Origin: Jiangella mangrovi
Lineage (GTDB): Bacteria > Actinomycetota > Actinomycetes > Jiangellales > Jiangellaceae
Assembly (NCBI RefSeq): GCF_014204975.1
Contig: NZ_JACHMM010000001.1
Coordinates: 7,006,037-7,070,036 of the forward strand
Length of the DNA: 64,000 bases
Direction: 5' to 3'
Shown here: piece by piece, positions 9,096 to 16,172 of the stretch
Layout: the number at the start of each line of letters is the position of its first letter
Numbering within the stretch: position 1 is the first letter of the stretch
Notes under the pieces: generated by a model
Told to the model about the DNA's origin: nothing
Seen by the model: only the letters and a program-made list of their open reading frames with translations
Database searches by the model: none
Program-made: the position numbers and the translations under genes

Positions 9096-9610
9096 GCACC
9101 TCCGCCGTTCTCCGTCACGTACTGCCCGGTGAGATCGCGGCGCAGCCGGGCGAGCGCGTCGTGGGTCTGCCGCTTCACCGTGCCCTGGCCGACGCCCAGA
9201 ATGGCCGCGACCTCGTCGACCGAGCGGTCCTCCAGGAACCGCAGCACCACGACCGCTCGCTGCTTGACCGTCAGCCCGGCGAGCGCGCCGGCGAGGTCGA
9301 GACGAGCGGCGATACCGTCGGCGTGGTCGCCGGACGGCACCTCCGGGAGCTCCTCACGCGTGTACTCCCGCCGCCACCAGGGCCGCCGCGTCTCGCTGAT
9401 GGCGCGGCGCACCAATGTCGTGCGCAAGTAGGCGCCCGGGTCGCTGGCGGCGTGCGCCCGCGGCCAGGCGGCATAGACCCGCTCCAGCGCGTCCTGCACG
9501 AGGTCGTCTGCCCGGTGCCAGTCACCGCACATCGCGTAGGCCAGCCGCCGCAGCCGCGGCAGCTCCGCCCCGGTCACCGCGAGGAACGAGTCCTCGAGCT
9601 CCGCCCGCAT
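9092..9610 (-). CDS. SigE-family ECF RNA polymerase sigma factor
   Basis: ECF sigma factor of 172 aa, SigE family common in actinomycetes. Region 2 is seen as YAMCGDWHRADDLVQDALER (about 25-45) and region 4 as LTVKQRAVVVLRFLEDRSVD followed by EVAAILGVGQGTVKRQTHDA. It directs RNA polymerase to an unknown regulon. It is coupled to the downstream membrane protein by ATGA overlap. The start at 9610 is the only reasonable ATG. No autoregulatory promoter motif was identified. Confidence 0.88.
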   Translation of the reverse strand: MRAELEDSFLAVTGAELPRLRRLAYAMCGDWHRADDLVQDALERVYAAWPRAHAASDPGAYLRTTLVRRAISETRRPWWRREYTREELPEVPSGDHADGIAARLDLAGALAGLTVKQRAVVVLRFLEDRSVDEVAAILGVGQGTVKRQTHDALARLRRDLTGQYVTENGGGA

Positions 9611-9671
9611 CCGTCTCCGCCTCTCTCGGCCGTCGCAGGATAGACGCGCGGCCCGGGCGGGCGGTTGTGTG

Positions 9672-10319
9672 TCAGTTCTCGGCGAGGAGCTGCTCGAAGG
9701 GGGTCGGGACGGCGAACGGGTCGGCGGCCTGACGGGGTGGGCGGACGGCCACGAGGTCGGCGAACTCGCGCACGCCCCGCTCGATGCGCCGCGTCAGCCC
9801 CGTGGGTGCGCCGGCGCCGTCACCGTCGCCGCCGGTCTCCGCGCCCCAGTCGGCGGTGGCCGCGTAGACCGCCGTCGGCACGACGATCGCGTGCAGGTAG
9901 GTGAACAGCGGCCGCATGGCGTGCTCGAGCGCGAGAGAGTGCCGCTCCGTCCCGCCGGTGGCGCCGAGCAGCACCGGCATGCCCTCGAGCGCGTCGGCCT
10001 CGACCACGTCGAAGAAAGTCTTGAACAGGCCGCTGTAGGAGGCGGTGAAGATCGGCGACACGGCGATGAGCCCGTCGGACGTCGTCACCGCCTCGATGGC
10101 CGCGCCGAGCGTCGGGCTCGGGAAGCCGCTGAGCAGGTGGTTCGTGAGGTCGTGCGCGTACTCGCGCAGTTCTATGACCCGCAGGTCGACATCGACGTCG
10201 CGCGCGGCGAACTGCCGGCCCGCCGCCTCGGCGAGCCGGTCGGCCAGCAGCCGCGTCGACGACGGCTGGCGCAGCCCCGCCGACACGACCGCCACCCGGC
10301 GCGTCGTCGATGTCGTCAT
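9672..10319 (-). CDS. NAD(P)H-dependent FMN reductase (CE1759 type)
   Basis: Flavodoxin-fold FMN reductase of 215 aa. The nucleotide-binding segment is AVVSAGLRQPSSTRLLADRL near residue 10, and VSPIFTASYSGLFKTFFD near 95 is the conserved flavin-site region. It supplies reduced flavin to the luciferase-like monooxygenase encoded just upstream; the two genes overlap by ATGA (10316-10319). The same two-gene pairing is known in corynebacteria (CE1758/CE1759). The C-terminal tail after about 175 is variable. The substrate oxidised by the pair is unknown. Confidence 0.85.
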   Translation of the reverse strand: MTTSTTRRVAVVSAGLRQPSSTRLLADRLAEAAGRQFAARDVDVDLRVIELREYAHDLTNHLLSGFPSPTLGAAIEAVTTSDGLIAVSPIFTASYSGLFKTFFDVVEADALEGMPVLLGATGGTERHSLALEHAMRPLFTYLHAIVVPTAVYAATADWGAETGGDGDGAGAPTGLTRRIERGVREFADLVAVRPPRQAADPFAVPTPFEQLLAEN

Positions 10320-11464
10320 CGCGAGGCCTCCGCGGCGTCCGCGACCCGGCCGGTGACGTCGTCGACGGCGTGCACCGTCGTGTCGCGCCCGCCGCCGGCC
10401 GCCTCGACCAGCGACGCGTGGGTCGGTGCGTCGGGGATGTGCGCCGGCCGGCCGGTGGCCATCTCGCGGCGCAGCACCGGCACGACCTCGGTGCCGAGGA
10501 TCTCGATCTGCTCGAGGACGATGTCGAGCGGGAGCCCGGCATGGTCCATGAGGAACAGCTGGCGCTGGTAGTGGCCGACGTCGTCGCGCATGGCCGCGTA
10601 CCGGTCGATGACCTGCTGCGGGCTGCCGACCGTCAGCGGCGTCTGCTCGGTGAACTCCTCGAGCGAGGGGCCGTGGCCGTAGACCGGCGCCACGTCGAAG
10701 TAGGGCCGGAACTCGCGCACCGCGTCCTGCGAGTTGGGCCGCATGAACACCTGGCCGCCGAGCCCGACGATGGCGGTGTCGGCCGCGCCGTGGCCGTAGT
10801 GCTCGAAGCGGCGGCGGTAGAGCGCGACCATCTGCTTCGTGTGCGACATCGGCCAGAAGATGTTGTTGTGGAAGAAGCCGTCACCGTAGTAGGCGGCCTG
10901 CTCCGCGATCTCGGGGCTGCGGATCGAGCCGTGCCAGACGAACGGCGGCACACCGTCGAGCGGGCGCGGCACCGACGTGAAGCCCTGCAGCGGGGTGCGG
11001 AACCGGCCCTGCCAGTCGACGACGTCCTCCCTCCACAGCCGGTGCAGCAACGCGTAGTTCTCCACAGCCAGCGCGATGCCGTCGCGGATGTCCTTGCCGA
11101 ACCACGGGTAGACCGGGCCGGTGTTGCCGCGGCCCATCATGAGGTCGACGCGGCCGTCGGTGAGGTGCTGCAGCTTGGCGTAGTTCTCCGCGATCAGCAC
11201 CGGGTCGGTGGTCGTGATCAGCGTCGTCGCCGTCGAGAGGATGATCCGCTCGGTCTGCGCGCCGATGTAGGCCAGCGTCGTGGTGGGCCCCGAGGCGATG
11301 AACGGCGGGTTGTGGTGCTCGCCGGTCGCGAAGACGTCGAGGCCGACCTCTTCCGCCTTCTTGGCGATCGCGACCGTCGCCTTGATCCGCTCGTGCTCCG
11401 TCGGGGTTCGCCCCGTGGTGGGATCGGTGGTCACGTCGCCCACCGTGAAGATCCCGAACTGCAT
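10316..11464 (-). CDS. LLM-class flavin-dependent monooxygenase (CE1758 type)
   Basis: Luciferase-like monooxygenase of 382 aa with an (alpha/beta)8 barrel. It begins MQFGIFTVGDVTTDPTTGRT and has FATGEHHNPPFIASGPTTTL, the usual LLM substrate-side segment, and LMMGRGNTGPVYPWFGKD. It oxidises an unidentified small molecule using reduced FMN, probably from the overlapping reductase. GGGAG precedes the ATG. A GTTGACGTGTCAAC palindrome lies 26 bases upstream of the start, which suggests control by a MarR-type repressor. Confidence 0.86.
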   Translation of the reverse strand: MQFGIFTVGDVTTDPTTGRTPTEHERIKATVAIAKKAEEVGLDVFATGEHHNPPFIASGPTTTLAYIGAQTERIILSTATTLITTTDPVLIAENYAKLQHLTDGRVDLMMGRGNTGPVYPWFGKDIRDGIALAVENYALLHRLWREDVVDWQGRFRTPLQGFTSVPRPLDGVPPFVWHGSIRSPEIAEQAAYYGDGFFHNNIFWPMSHTKQMVALYRRRFEHYGHGAADTAIVGLGGQVFMRPNSQDAVREFRPYFDVAPVYGHGPSLEEFTEQTPLTVGSPQQVIDRYAAMRDDVGHYQRQLFLMDHAGLPLDIVLEQIEILGTEVVPVLRREMATGRPAHIPDAPTHASLVEAAGGGRDTTVHAVDDVTGRVADAAEASR

Positions 11465-11489
11465 CTTCCGTCACTCCCTCTCGCCGGAT

Positions 11490-11503
11490 GTTGACGTGTC
11501 AAC
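11490..11503. promoter_or_regulatory. GTTGACGTGTCAAC palindrome, candidate MarR-type operator
   Basis: Six-base arms GTTGAC/GTCAAC flank a two-base centre, 26 bases upstream of the monooxygenase ATG. TACATT lies just upstream on the minus strand and could be its -10. A nearly identical site (12 of 14 bases) is at 13823-13836. The regulator is not in the immediate vicinity. Confidence 0.5.
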
Positions 11504-11563
11504 CAAATGTACCCGCCACAACCGGAAGGTGCGTGCTCGTATTCCAGGGTGACACGCTTCGGT

Positions 11564-12949
11564 TCACCCGTGCAGTCGTGTGCGCGCCTCGGCGTAGGTG
11601 TCACGGACCCGGCTGCCGCCGTCGCCGCTGGGCTCGAGGGTCGTCTCGGTGTCGAGCGGCCAGGCGGGCGGGGTCGCGGCGCCCGAGAGCGCCCAGGCGG
11701 CCTGCCGGGCGGCGCCGAGCGCGACGTACTCCCCCGGCGCGGGCACGACGACGGGGACGCCGAACACCTCGGGGGCGACGGCGCGGACGGCGGCGGACTT
11801 GGCGGCGCCGCCGATGAGCAGCACCCGGCGCACGGTGACGCCCTGCGCGGCGAGCGCGTCGACGCCGTCGGCCAGGCCGCAGAGCATGCCCTCGACGGCG
11901 GCGCGGGCCAGGTTCGACGGGGTCATGGCGACGCGGGTGAGGTTGACCAGCGAGCCGGTCGCGTCCGGCAGGTCGGGGGTGCGCTCGCCGTCGAGGTACG
12001 GCAGCAGCACCAGGCCGCCGGCGCCGGACTCCGCCTCGAGGGCGAGCCGGTCGAGGCCGGCGAGGTCGGTGCCGAGCAGCGTCGCGGCAGCGGTGAGCAC
12101 CCGGGCGGCGTTGAGAGTGGCGACGAGCGGCAGGTGCCGGCCGGTGGCGTCGGCGAATCCGGCGACCGTGCCGGTGGCGTCGGCGACCGGCGCCTCGGCG
12201 ACGGCGAACGCGGTGCCGCTGGTGCCGAGCGAGACGACGACGTCGCCGGGCTCGAGCGTCAGGCCCAGCGCGGCGCCCATGTTGTCGCCGGTGCCGGGGG
12301 CGATGGCCGCGCCTGACGCCGTCGTCCCGACGGACTCCGACGGCGCAGCCACGCGCGGGACGCCGATCGCCCGGCCGAAGCCGAGCTCCAACAGGTCGGG
12401 GCGGTACTCGCCGGTCGCGGCCGACCAGTAACCGGTGCCGGAGGCGTCGCCGCGGTCGGTCGTGGGCTCGGCCGGGCGGCCGGCCAGCTGCCAGGTCAGG
12501 TAGTCGTGCGGGAGCATGACCTGGCGGACCCGGGCGGCGTTGTCCTTCTCGTGCTCGGCAAGCCAGCGCAGCTTGGTGACCGTGAAGCTGGCGACCGGGA
12601 CCAGCCCGACGGCCTCGGCCCAGGCCGCGGGGCCGCCGAGCTCCGCCGTCAGGTCGCGGGCGGCGCCGGCCGAGCGGGTGTCGTTCCAGAGCAGCGCGGG
12701 ACGCACGACGTCGCCGTCGTCGTCGAGCACCACCATGCCGTGCTGCTGCCCGCCGACGGCGACCGCCGCGGCCCGGTCGAGCAGGCCGTCGCCGGCCTTG
12801 CCCAGGGCGTCCCACCAGGCGCGGGGGTCGACCTCGGTCCCGTCGGGGTGGTCCGCCCGCCCGGACTCGACGACGGTGCCGTCGTCGCTGTCGACGAGGA
12901 CGATCTTGCAGGACTGGGTGGACGAGTCGACGCCAGCGACGAGGGTCAT
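11564..12949 (-). CDS. xylB: Xylulokinase
   Basis: FGGY-family sugar kinase of 461 aa that phosphorylates D-xylulose. It begins [19 protein letters not shown], has [11 protein letters not shown] and WNDTRS for sugar binding, [12 protein letters not shown] for nucleotide binding, and a C-terminal [19 protein letters not shown] segment typical of XylB. The ATG at 12949 is chosen because it starts directly at the first strand; ATGs at 12961 and 12958 are possible. It follows the DsbA-like gene by 49 bases on the same strand. It may serve the pentose importer at 0.5-5.4 kb, but that is not shown. Confidence 0.88.
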   Translation of the reverse strand: MTLVAGVDSSTQSCKIVLVDSDDGTVVESGRADHPDGTEVDPRAWWDALGKAGDGLLDRAAAVAVGGQQHGMVVLDDDGDVVRPALLWNDTRSAGAARDLTAELGGPAAWAEAVGLVPVASFTVTKLRWLAEHEKDNAARVRQVMLPHDYLTWQLAGRPAEPTTDRGDASGTGYWSAATGEYRPDLLELGFGRAIGVPRVAAPSESVGTTASGAAIAPGTGDNMGAALGLTLEPGDVVVSLGTSGTAFAVAEAPVADATGTVAGFADATGRHLPLVATLNAARVLTAAATLLGTDLAGLDRLALEAESGAGGLVLLPYLDGERTPDLPDATGSLVNLTRVAMTPSNLARAAVEGMLCGLADGVDALAAQGVTVRRVLLIGGAAKSAAVRAVAPEVFGVPVVVPAPGEYVALGAARQAAWALSGAATPPAWPLDTETTLEPSGDGGSRVRDTYAEARTRLHG

Positions 12950-12998
12950 GCCCCGCATCATGCCCGGCAGCCGGTCGTGCGCGCGAGCGCGGGGCTGA

Positions 12999-13652
12999 CT
13001 ACTGGGCGGCGGGGGCGCTGGCGCGGCGGTAGGCCTCGGCGAGGGCGCCGTCGAACACCTCGACCGGCTGCGCGCCCGAGACGCCGTGGGTGCGGCCCAT
13101 GACGAAGAACGGGACGCCGCTCGCGCCGAACTGGCGGGCCAGGTCGATCTCGGCGCGGACGTCGTCGGCGTAGGCGTCGCCGTCGAGCACCTTGCGGGTC
13201 TCGTCCTCGGGCACGCCCACCTCGGCCGCCAGGCGGACCACGTTCTCCGGAGTGCCCAGATGCACGGACTCGATGAGGTGCGCGTGCATGAGCCGCTCGT
13301 GCAGCTCCGGGCCGACGCCGTGCTCGCGGGCCAGGTGCGCGACCCGGTGCGCGTCGAACGTGTTGGCGACCCGGGCGGTGTCGAGGTGGTAGTCGAGGCC
13401 CTCGGCGGCGGCGAGCGTGGTGACCCGCTCGTTCATCTGCACGACTTGCTCGGCGCTGACGCCGTACTTCGTCCGCAGGCTCTCCGACACCGGGCCGTCG
13501 GCGCCGGGCGGGGTGGACGGGTCCAGCTGGAAGCTGCGCCACACGATCTCGATGTCGCCGGCGTGCTCGAACCGGCCCAGCGCGGTCTCGAGCCGCCGCT
13601 TGCCGATGTAGCACCACGGGCAGACGAAGTCCGACCACACCTCGACCAGCAC
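12999..13652 (-). CDS. DsbA-family (FrnE-like) oxidoreductase
   Basis: Thioredoxin-fold protein of 217 aa with no signal peptide, hence cytoplasmic. The redox motif is CPWC at residues 11-14 ([16 protein letters not shown]), and SGVPFFVM carries the cis-proline loop. It belongs to the FrnE/2-hydroxychromene-2-carboxylate isomerase-like branch, linked to dithiol oxidation and stress in other bacteria. It lies 31 bases downstream of a 44-aa peptide gene that ends in a two-cysteine motif, suggesting a small thiol partner. Control probably comes from the palindrome at 13823. Confidence 0.85.
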   Translation of the reverse strand: MLVEVWSDFVCPWCYIGKRRLETALGRFEHAGDIEIVWRSFQLDPSTPPGADGPVSESLRTKYGVSAEQVVQMNERVTTLAAAEGLDYHLDTARVANTFDAHRVAHLAREHGVGPELHERLMHAHLIESVHLGTPENVVRLAAEVGVPEDETRKVLDGDAYADDVRAEIDLARQFGASGVPFFVMGRTHGVSGAQPVEVFDGALAEAYRRASAPAAQ

Positions 13653-13683
13653 TGTCGTGTTCTCCTCTTCGTTGGGGGATCGC

Positions 13684-13818
13684 TCAGACGGCGCAGAAGC
13701 CGTCGGCGCACTCGCCGGCGTCGGTGGCGCCGTCGGGGGTGCCGAGCACGATGAGCGCGGGTGGCGCCGGCGTGTCGCCGATGTCGGTCGTGGCCGTCAG
13801 GTCCCGCGGTTCGCTCAT
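13684..13818 (-). CDS. 44-aa hypothetical peptide with C-terminal CX4C motif
   Basis: Small protein of 44 residues starting MSEPRDLTATTDIG and ending ECADGFCAV, with the only two cysteines four residues apart. It has no signal peptide or membrane segment and I recognise no family. It lies 31 bases upstream of the CPWC oxidoreductase on the same strand, so it may be a substrate, redox partner or regulator of it. No Shine-Dalgarno is visible, and a palindrome begins five bases upstream of the ATG, so translation may be leaderless. It could also be a spurious ORF. Confidence 0.45.
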   Translation of the reverse strand: MSEPRDLTATTDIGDTPAPPALIVLGTPDGATDAGECADGFCAV

Positions 13819-13822
13819 GATG

Positions 13823-13836
13823 GTTGAAGCGTCAAC
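13823..13836. promoter_or_regulatory. GTTGAAGCGTCAAC palindrome, candidate MarR-type operator
   Basis: Five-base arms GTTGA/TCAAC around AGCG, immediately before the 44-aa peptide start and in the divergent region with the RraA-like gene. It matches the site at 11490-11503 at 12 of 14 positions. Confidence 0.5.
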
Positions 13837-13885
13837 GGGTACGGGCGCATTCCCGTCGCCGCCGTGATGTGCGCGAGAATGCGGC

Positions 13886-14557
13886 GTGCACACGCCAGAG
13901 CAGCGAGCAGAGATCCGCCGGCGCTTCGCCGCCGTCGACACGTCGAACGTCGCCGACGTCCTGGACGGATTCGGCCGGCCCGACCAGGGGCTGGCGCCGT
14001 CGCTGGCGGCGGTGTCGGGCGAGCGGGTGGCCGGCTGGGCGTACACGATCCGCGGCCAGATGCGCCCGTACTCGGGTGGCGGCGACGCGGCCAAGATGGA
14101 GGCCTGTCAGGGCATCGGCCCCGACGAGGTCGCCGTCTGGGCCGGCGACGGGCACGGCGTCTGCTACTTCGGCGAGCTGATCGCGCTGGGACTGCGCGAG
14201 CGCGGCTGCGTCGGCGCCCTCGTCGACGGCGGGGTGCGCGACCTGCGCTGGCTGCGCCGGCACGACTTCCCGGTGTTCGCCCGCTACCGGACGCCGGTGC
14301 AGTCGATCGGGCGGTGGGCGGTCACCGGCTGGCAGGAGCCGGTCTACCTACGCGGCGCGACGACGGCGTGGGTGTCGGTCGAGCCCGGCGACTTCGTGCT
14401 CGCCGACGAGGACGGCGCCATCGTGGTGCCGTCCTCGCTGGTCTCGCAGGTGCTGGAGGCCGCGGAGCGGCTGACGGCGACGGAGGTCTCGATCCGGGCG
14501 GCGCTGCAGGAGGGACTCACCCTGGTCGAGGCGCTCGCCCGCTTCGGCCACGTCTAG
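13886..14557 (+). CDS. RraA-like / 4-hydroxy-4-methyl-2-oxoglutarate aldolase family protein
   Basis: Cytoplasmic protein of 223 aa in the RraA/dimethylmenaquinone-methyltransferase-like family, most members of which are metal-dependent aldolases for oxaloacetate or methyl-oxoglutarate. NVADVLDGFGRP near residue 21 and GALVDGGVRDLRWLRRHDFP near 115 carry the family's GxxxDGxxRD active-site pattern (Arg and Asp). PGDFVLADEDGAIVVP is the C-terminal family motif. GTG at 13886 is the start; it is divergent from the redox peptide operon. The physiological substrate is not evident. Confidence 0.8.
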   Translation: MHTPEQRAEIRRRFAAVDTSNVADVLDGFGRPDQGLAPSLAAVSGERVAGWAYTIRGQMRPYSGGGDAAKMEACQGIGPDEVAVWAGDGHGVCYFGELIALGLRERGCVGALVDGGVRDLRWLRRHDFPVFARYRTPVQSIGRWAVTGWQEPVYLRGATTAWVSVEPGDFVLADEDGAIVVPSSLVSQVLEAAERLTATEVSIRAALQEGLTLVEALARFGHV

Positions 14558-14611
14558 CGTGCAACGGACGGTGATCCGGCGGCGTCCCAGGGGTGAGGCC
14601 GGGGAGGCGCC

Positions 14612-15094
14612 GTGGAGACGTTCGAGGAGTGGGCCGGCAGCAGGCTGGTGCGGCTCAAACGCATCGCCGTCCTGCTGGCCGGGAATCACGCCGACGCCGA
14701 CGACCTGCTGCAGGAGACGCTGACCAAGGCCTACGTGGGCTGGCGCAAGGTCAGCCGGGCCGACGATCCGGACGCCTACGTGCGGGCCATGCTGGTGAAC
14801 ACGCACATCTCCGCCGCTCGATCCCGGGCACGGCGAACGCAGCGCGACCGGCTCGCGGCGAGCCCGGAGGGCATCGACACCGTTCCGGACGTGGTCGACC
14901 GCTCGGCGCTGTCGGCCGCGCTGGCCGAGCTGGGGGCGCGGCAGCGCGCGGTCGTGGTGCTGCGCTACTACTGCGACCTGCCGGACCCCCAGATCGCCGC
15001 GCTGCTCGGGTGCAGCGAGGGCACCGTGCGCAGCCAGGCCGCCCGGGCGCTTGCCCACCTGCGCGCCGGCGCCGTGGAAGGCGAGTTGCGATGA
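14612..15094 (+). CDS. SigE-family ECF RNA polymerase sigma factor
   Basis: ECF sigma factor of 160 aa. Region 2 reads LAGNHADADDLLQETLTKAY (about 23-42), region 4 reads LGARQRAVVVLRYYCDLPDP followed by QIAALLGCSEGTVRSQAARA. GTG at 14612 is the start, after GGGGAGGC. It precedes a one-helix membrane protein by 25 bases, repeating the arrangement at 7950-9610. The target regulon is unknown. Confidence 0.88.
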   Translation: METFEEWAGSRLVRLKRIAVLLAGNHADADDLLQETLTKAYVGWRKVSRADDPDAYVRAMLVNTHISAARSRARRTQRDRLAASPEGIDTVPDVVDRSALSAALAELGARQRAVVVLRYYCDLPDPQIAALLGCSEGTVRSQAARALAHLRAGAVEGELR

Positions 15095-15119
15095 CCGACG
15101 ACGACCGGGGAGGTCCGCG

Positions 15120-16160
15120 ATGACGGTGAACGACGAACGCGAGCTGGCCGAGCGCCTGCACGCCGAGGTGACACAGGTCGACGTCGACGCCGCCGTGGTG
15201 GGGGTCGCGGTGCGGCACGGACGGCGGCGGGTGCTCCGCCGCCGCATCGCCACGGCCGCCGGGGTGACCGGCGGGCTGGCCGTCGTCGCCGGCGGACTGC
15301 TGCTGTGGGCCGACCCGCCCGGCGACACGGCCGACGGCGTCGTCTCGCAGCCCGAGAACGAGGTCCTGCTCATGGCACCGCCCGGTGTGCCGGACTCCCT
15401 GGGTCCGGGCCTCAACGTGGCCCGCCTCATGGGGCTGCAGGAGGGCACGCTCGCCGTGGACGACCGGAACTGCCTGGTGCTCGAGTCGAGCGTCGGGGAG
15501 CTCCTGGCGGTCGTGTGGCCTGCCGGTTCCACCGCGGCGCGCGACGCCGAGGGCCGCGCCGTGCTGTACGACCACAACGGCGCCGTCGTCGCGCGCGAGG
15601 GTCAGGGCATCTCCTTGGGCGGCGGCGTGGGCGGCTCGATCGATCCGGAGCACCCGTGCGCCGCCGACCACGTGTGGTCCGCCAATCCCGGCATCTCGCT
15701 GACTCCCGGCACCGATCCCGGCCCGGGTGGCCGGGACGTCACCCTGTCGATCATCGAGCCGATGCTGGCCGCACGTCCGGAGTTCGACGCGGGCTTCCGG
15801 CAGTGGAGCCGGCAGGGCGCGGCGGTGATCGTGGGCATCGTCGACTCCGTCGACCCGGCCGCGGCCCAGGCGTTCCAGAACGAGCTGAAGCAGGCCTTGG
15901 CCGCCGACGAGGCCGCGTCGAAGCTGTGGTTCCGGTCCGCTGTCGCACCGGAGGCGGAGCTGCAGGCCCTCGCCGACGAGTTCATGGACACCACGTCGGA
16001 GTGGGCGAGCGATCCGGCCGGGGTTCAAGAGATCATCAGCATGCCGGTCGAGGGCCTGCTCACGATCCTGGTCGACGGCCCCGAGGTGGCGCCGGGTCTG
16101 GACGGCACCACGCGGACACTGCCGTCGGGCGCCGTCGTGACCATCGACGTCATGTCCTGA
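15120..16160 (+). CDS. Membrane-anchored hypothetical protein paired with a SigE-family sigma factor
   Basis: Protein of 346 aa. The first about 42 residues are cytoplasmic and end in Arg-rich RRRVLRRR. One membrane helix follows (IATAAGVTGGLAVVAGGLLL), then an outside domain of about 280 residues with only two clear cysteines. No family is recognised. ATG at 15120 follows GGGGAGG. Its place after a sigma factor suggests an anti-sigma or sensor role; no zinc anti-sigma motif is present. The two window copies share layout but little visible sequence. Confidence 0.7.
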   Translation: MTVNDERELAERLHAEVTQVDVDAAVVGVAVRHGRRRVLRRRIATAAGVTGGLAVVAGGLLLWADPPGDTADGVVSQPENEVLLMAPPGVPDSLGPGLNVARLMGLQEGTLAVDDRNCLVLESSVGELLAVVWPAGSTAARDAEGRAVLYDHNGAVVAREGQGISLGGGVGGSIDPEHPCAADHVWSANPGISLTPGTDPGPGGRDVTLSIIEPMLAARPEFDAGFRQWSRQGAAVIVGIVDSVDPAAAQAFQNELKQALAADEAASKLWFRSAVAPEAELQALADEFMDTTSEWASDPAGVQEIISMPVEGLLTILVDGPEVAPGLDGTTRTLPSGAVVTIDVMS

Positions 16161-16172
16161 GCCGGCGGATCC

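Noticed and set aside
13846-13883. CGCATTC/GAATGCG pair before the RraA-like gene
   Set aside because: Only seven bases with a long spacer; not distinguishable from chance in GC-rich DNA.
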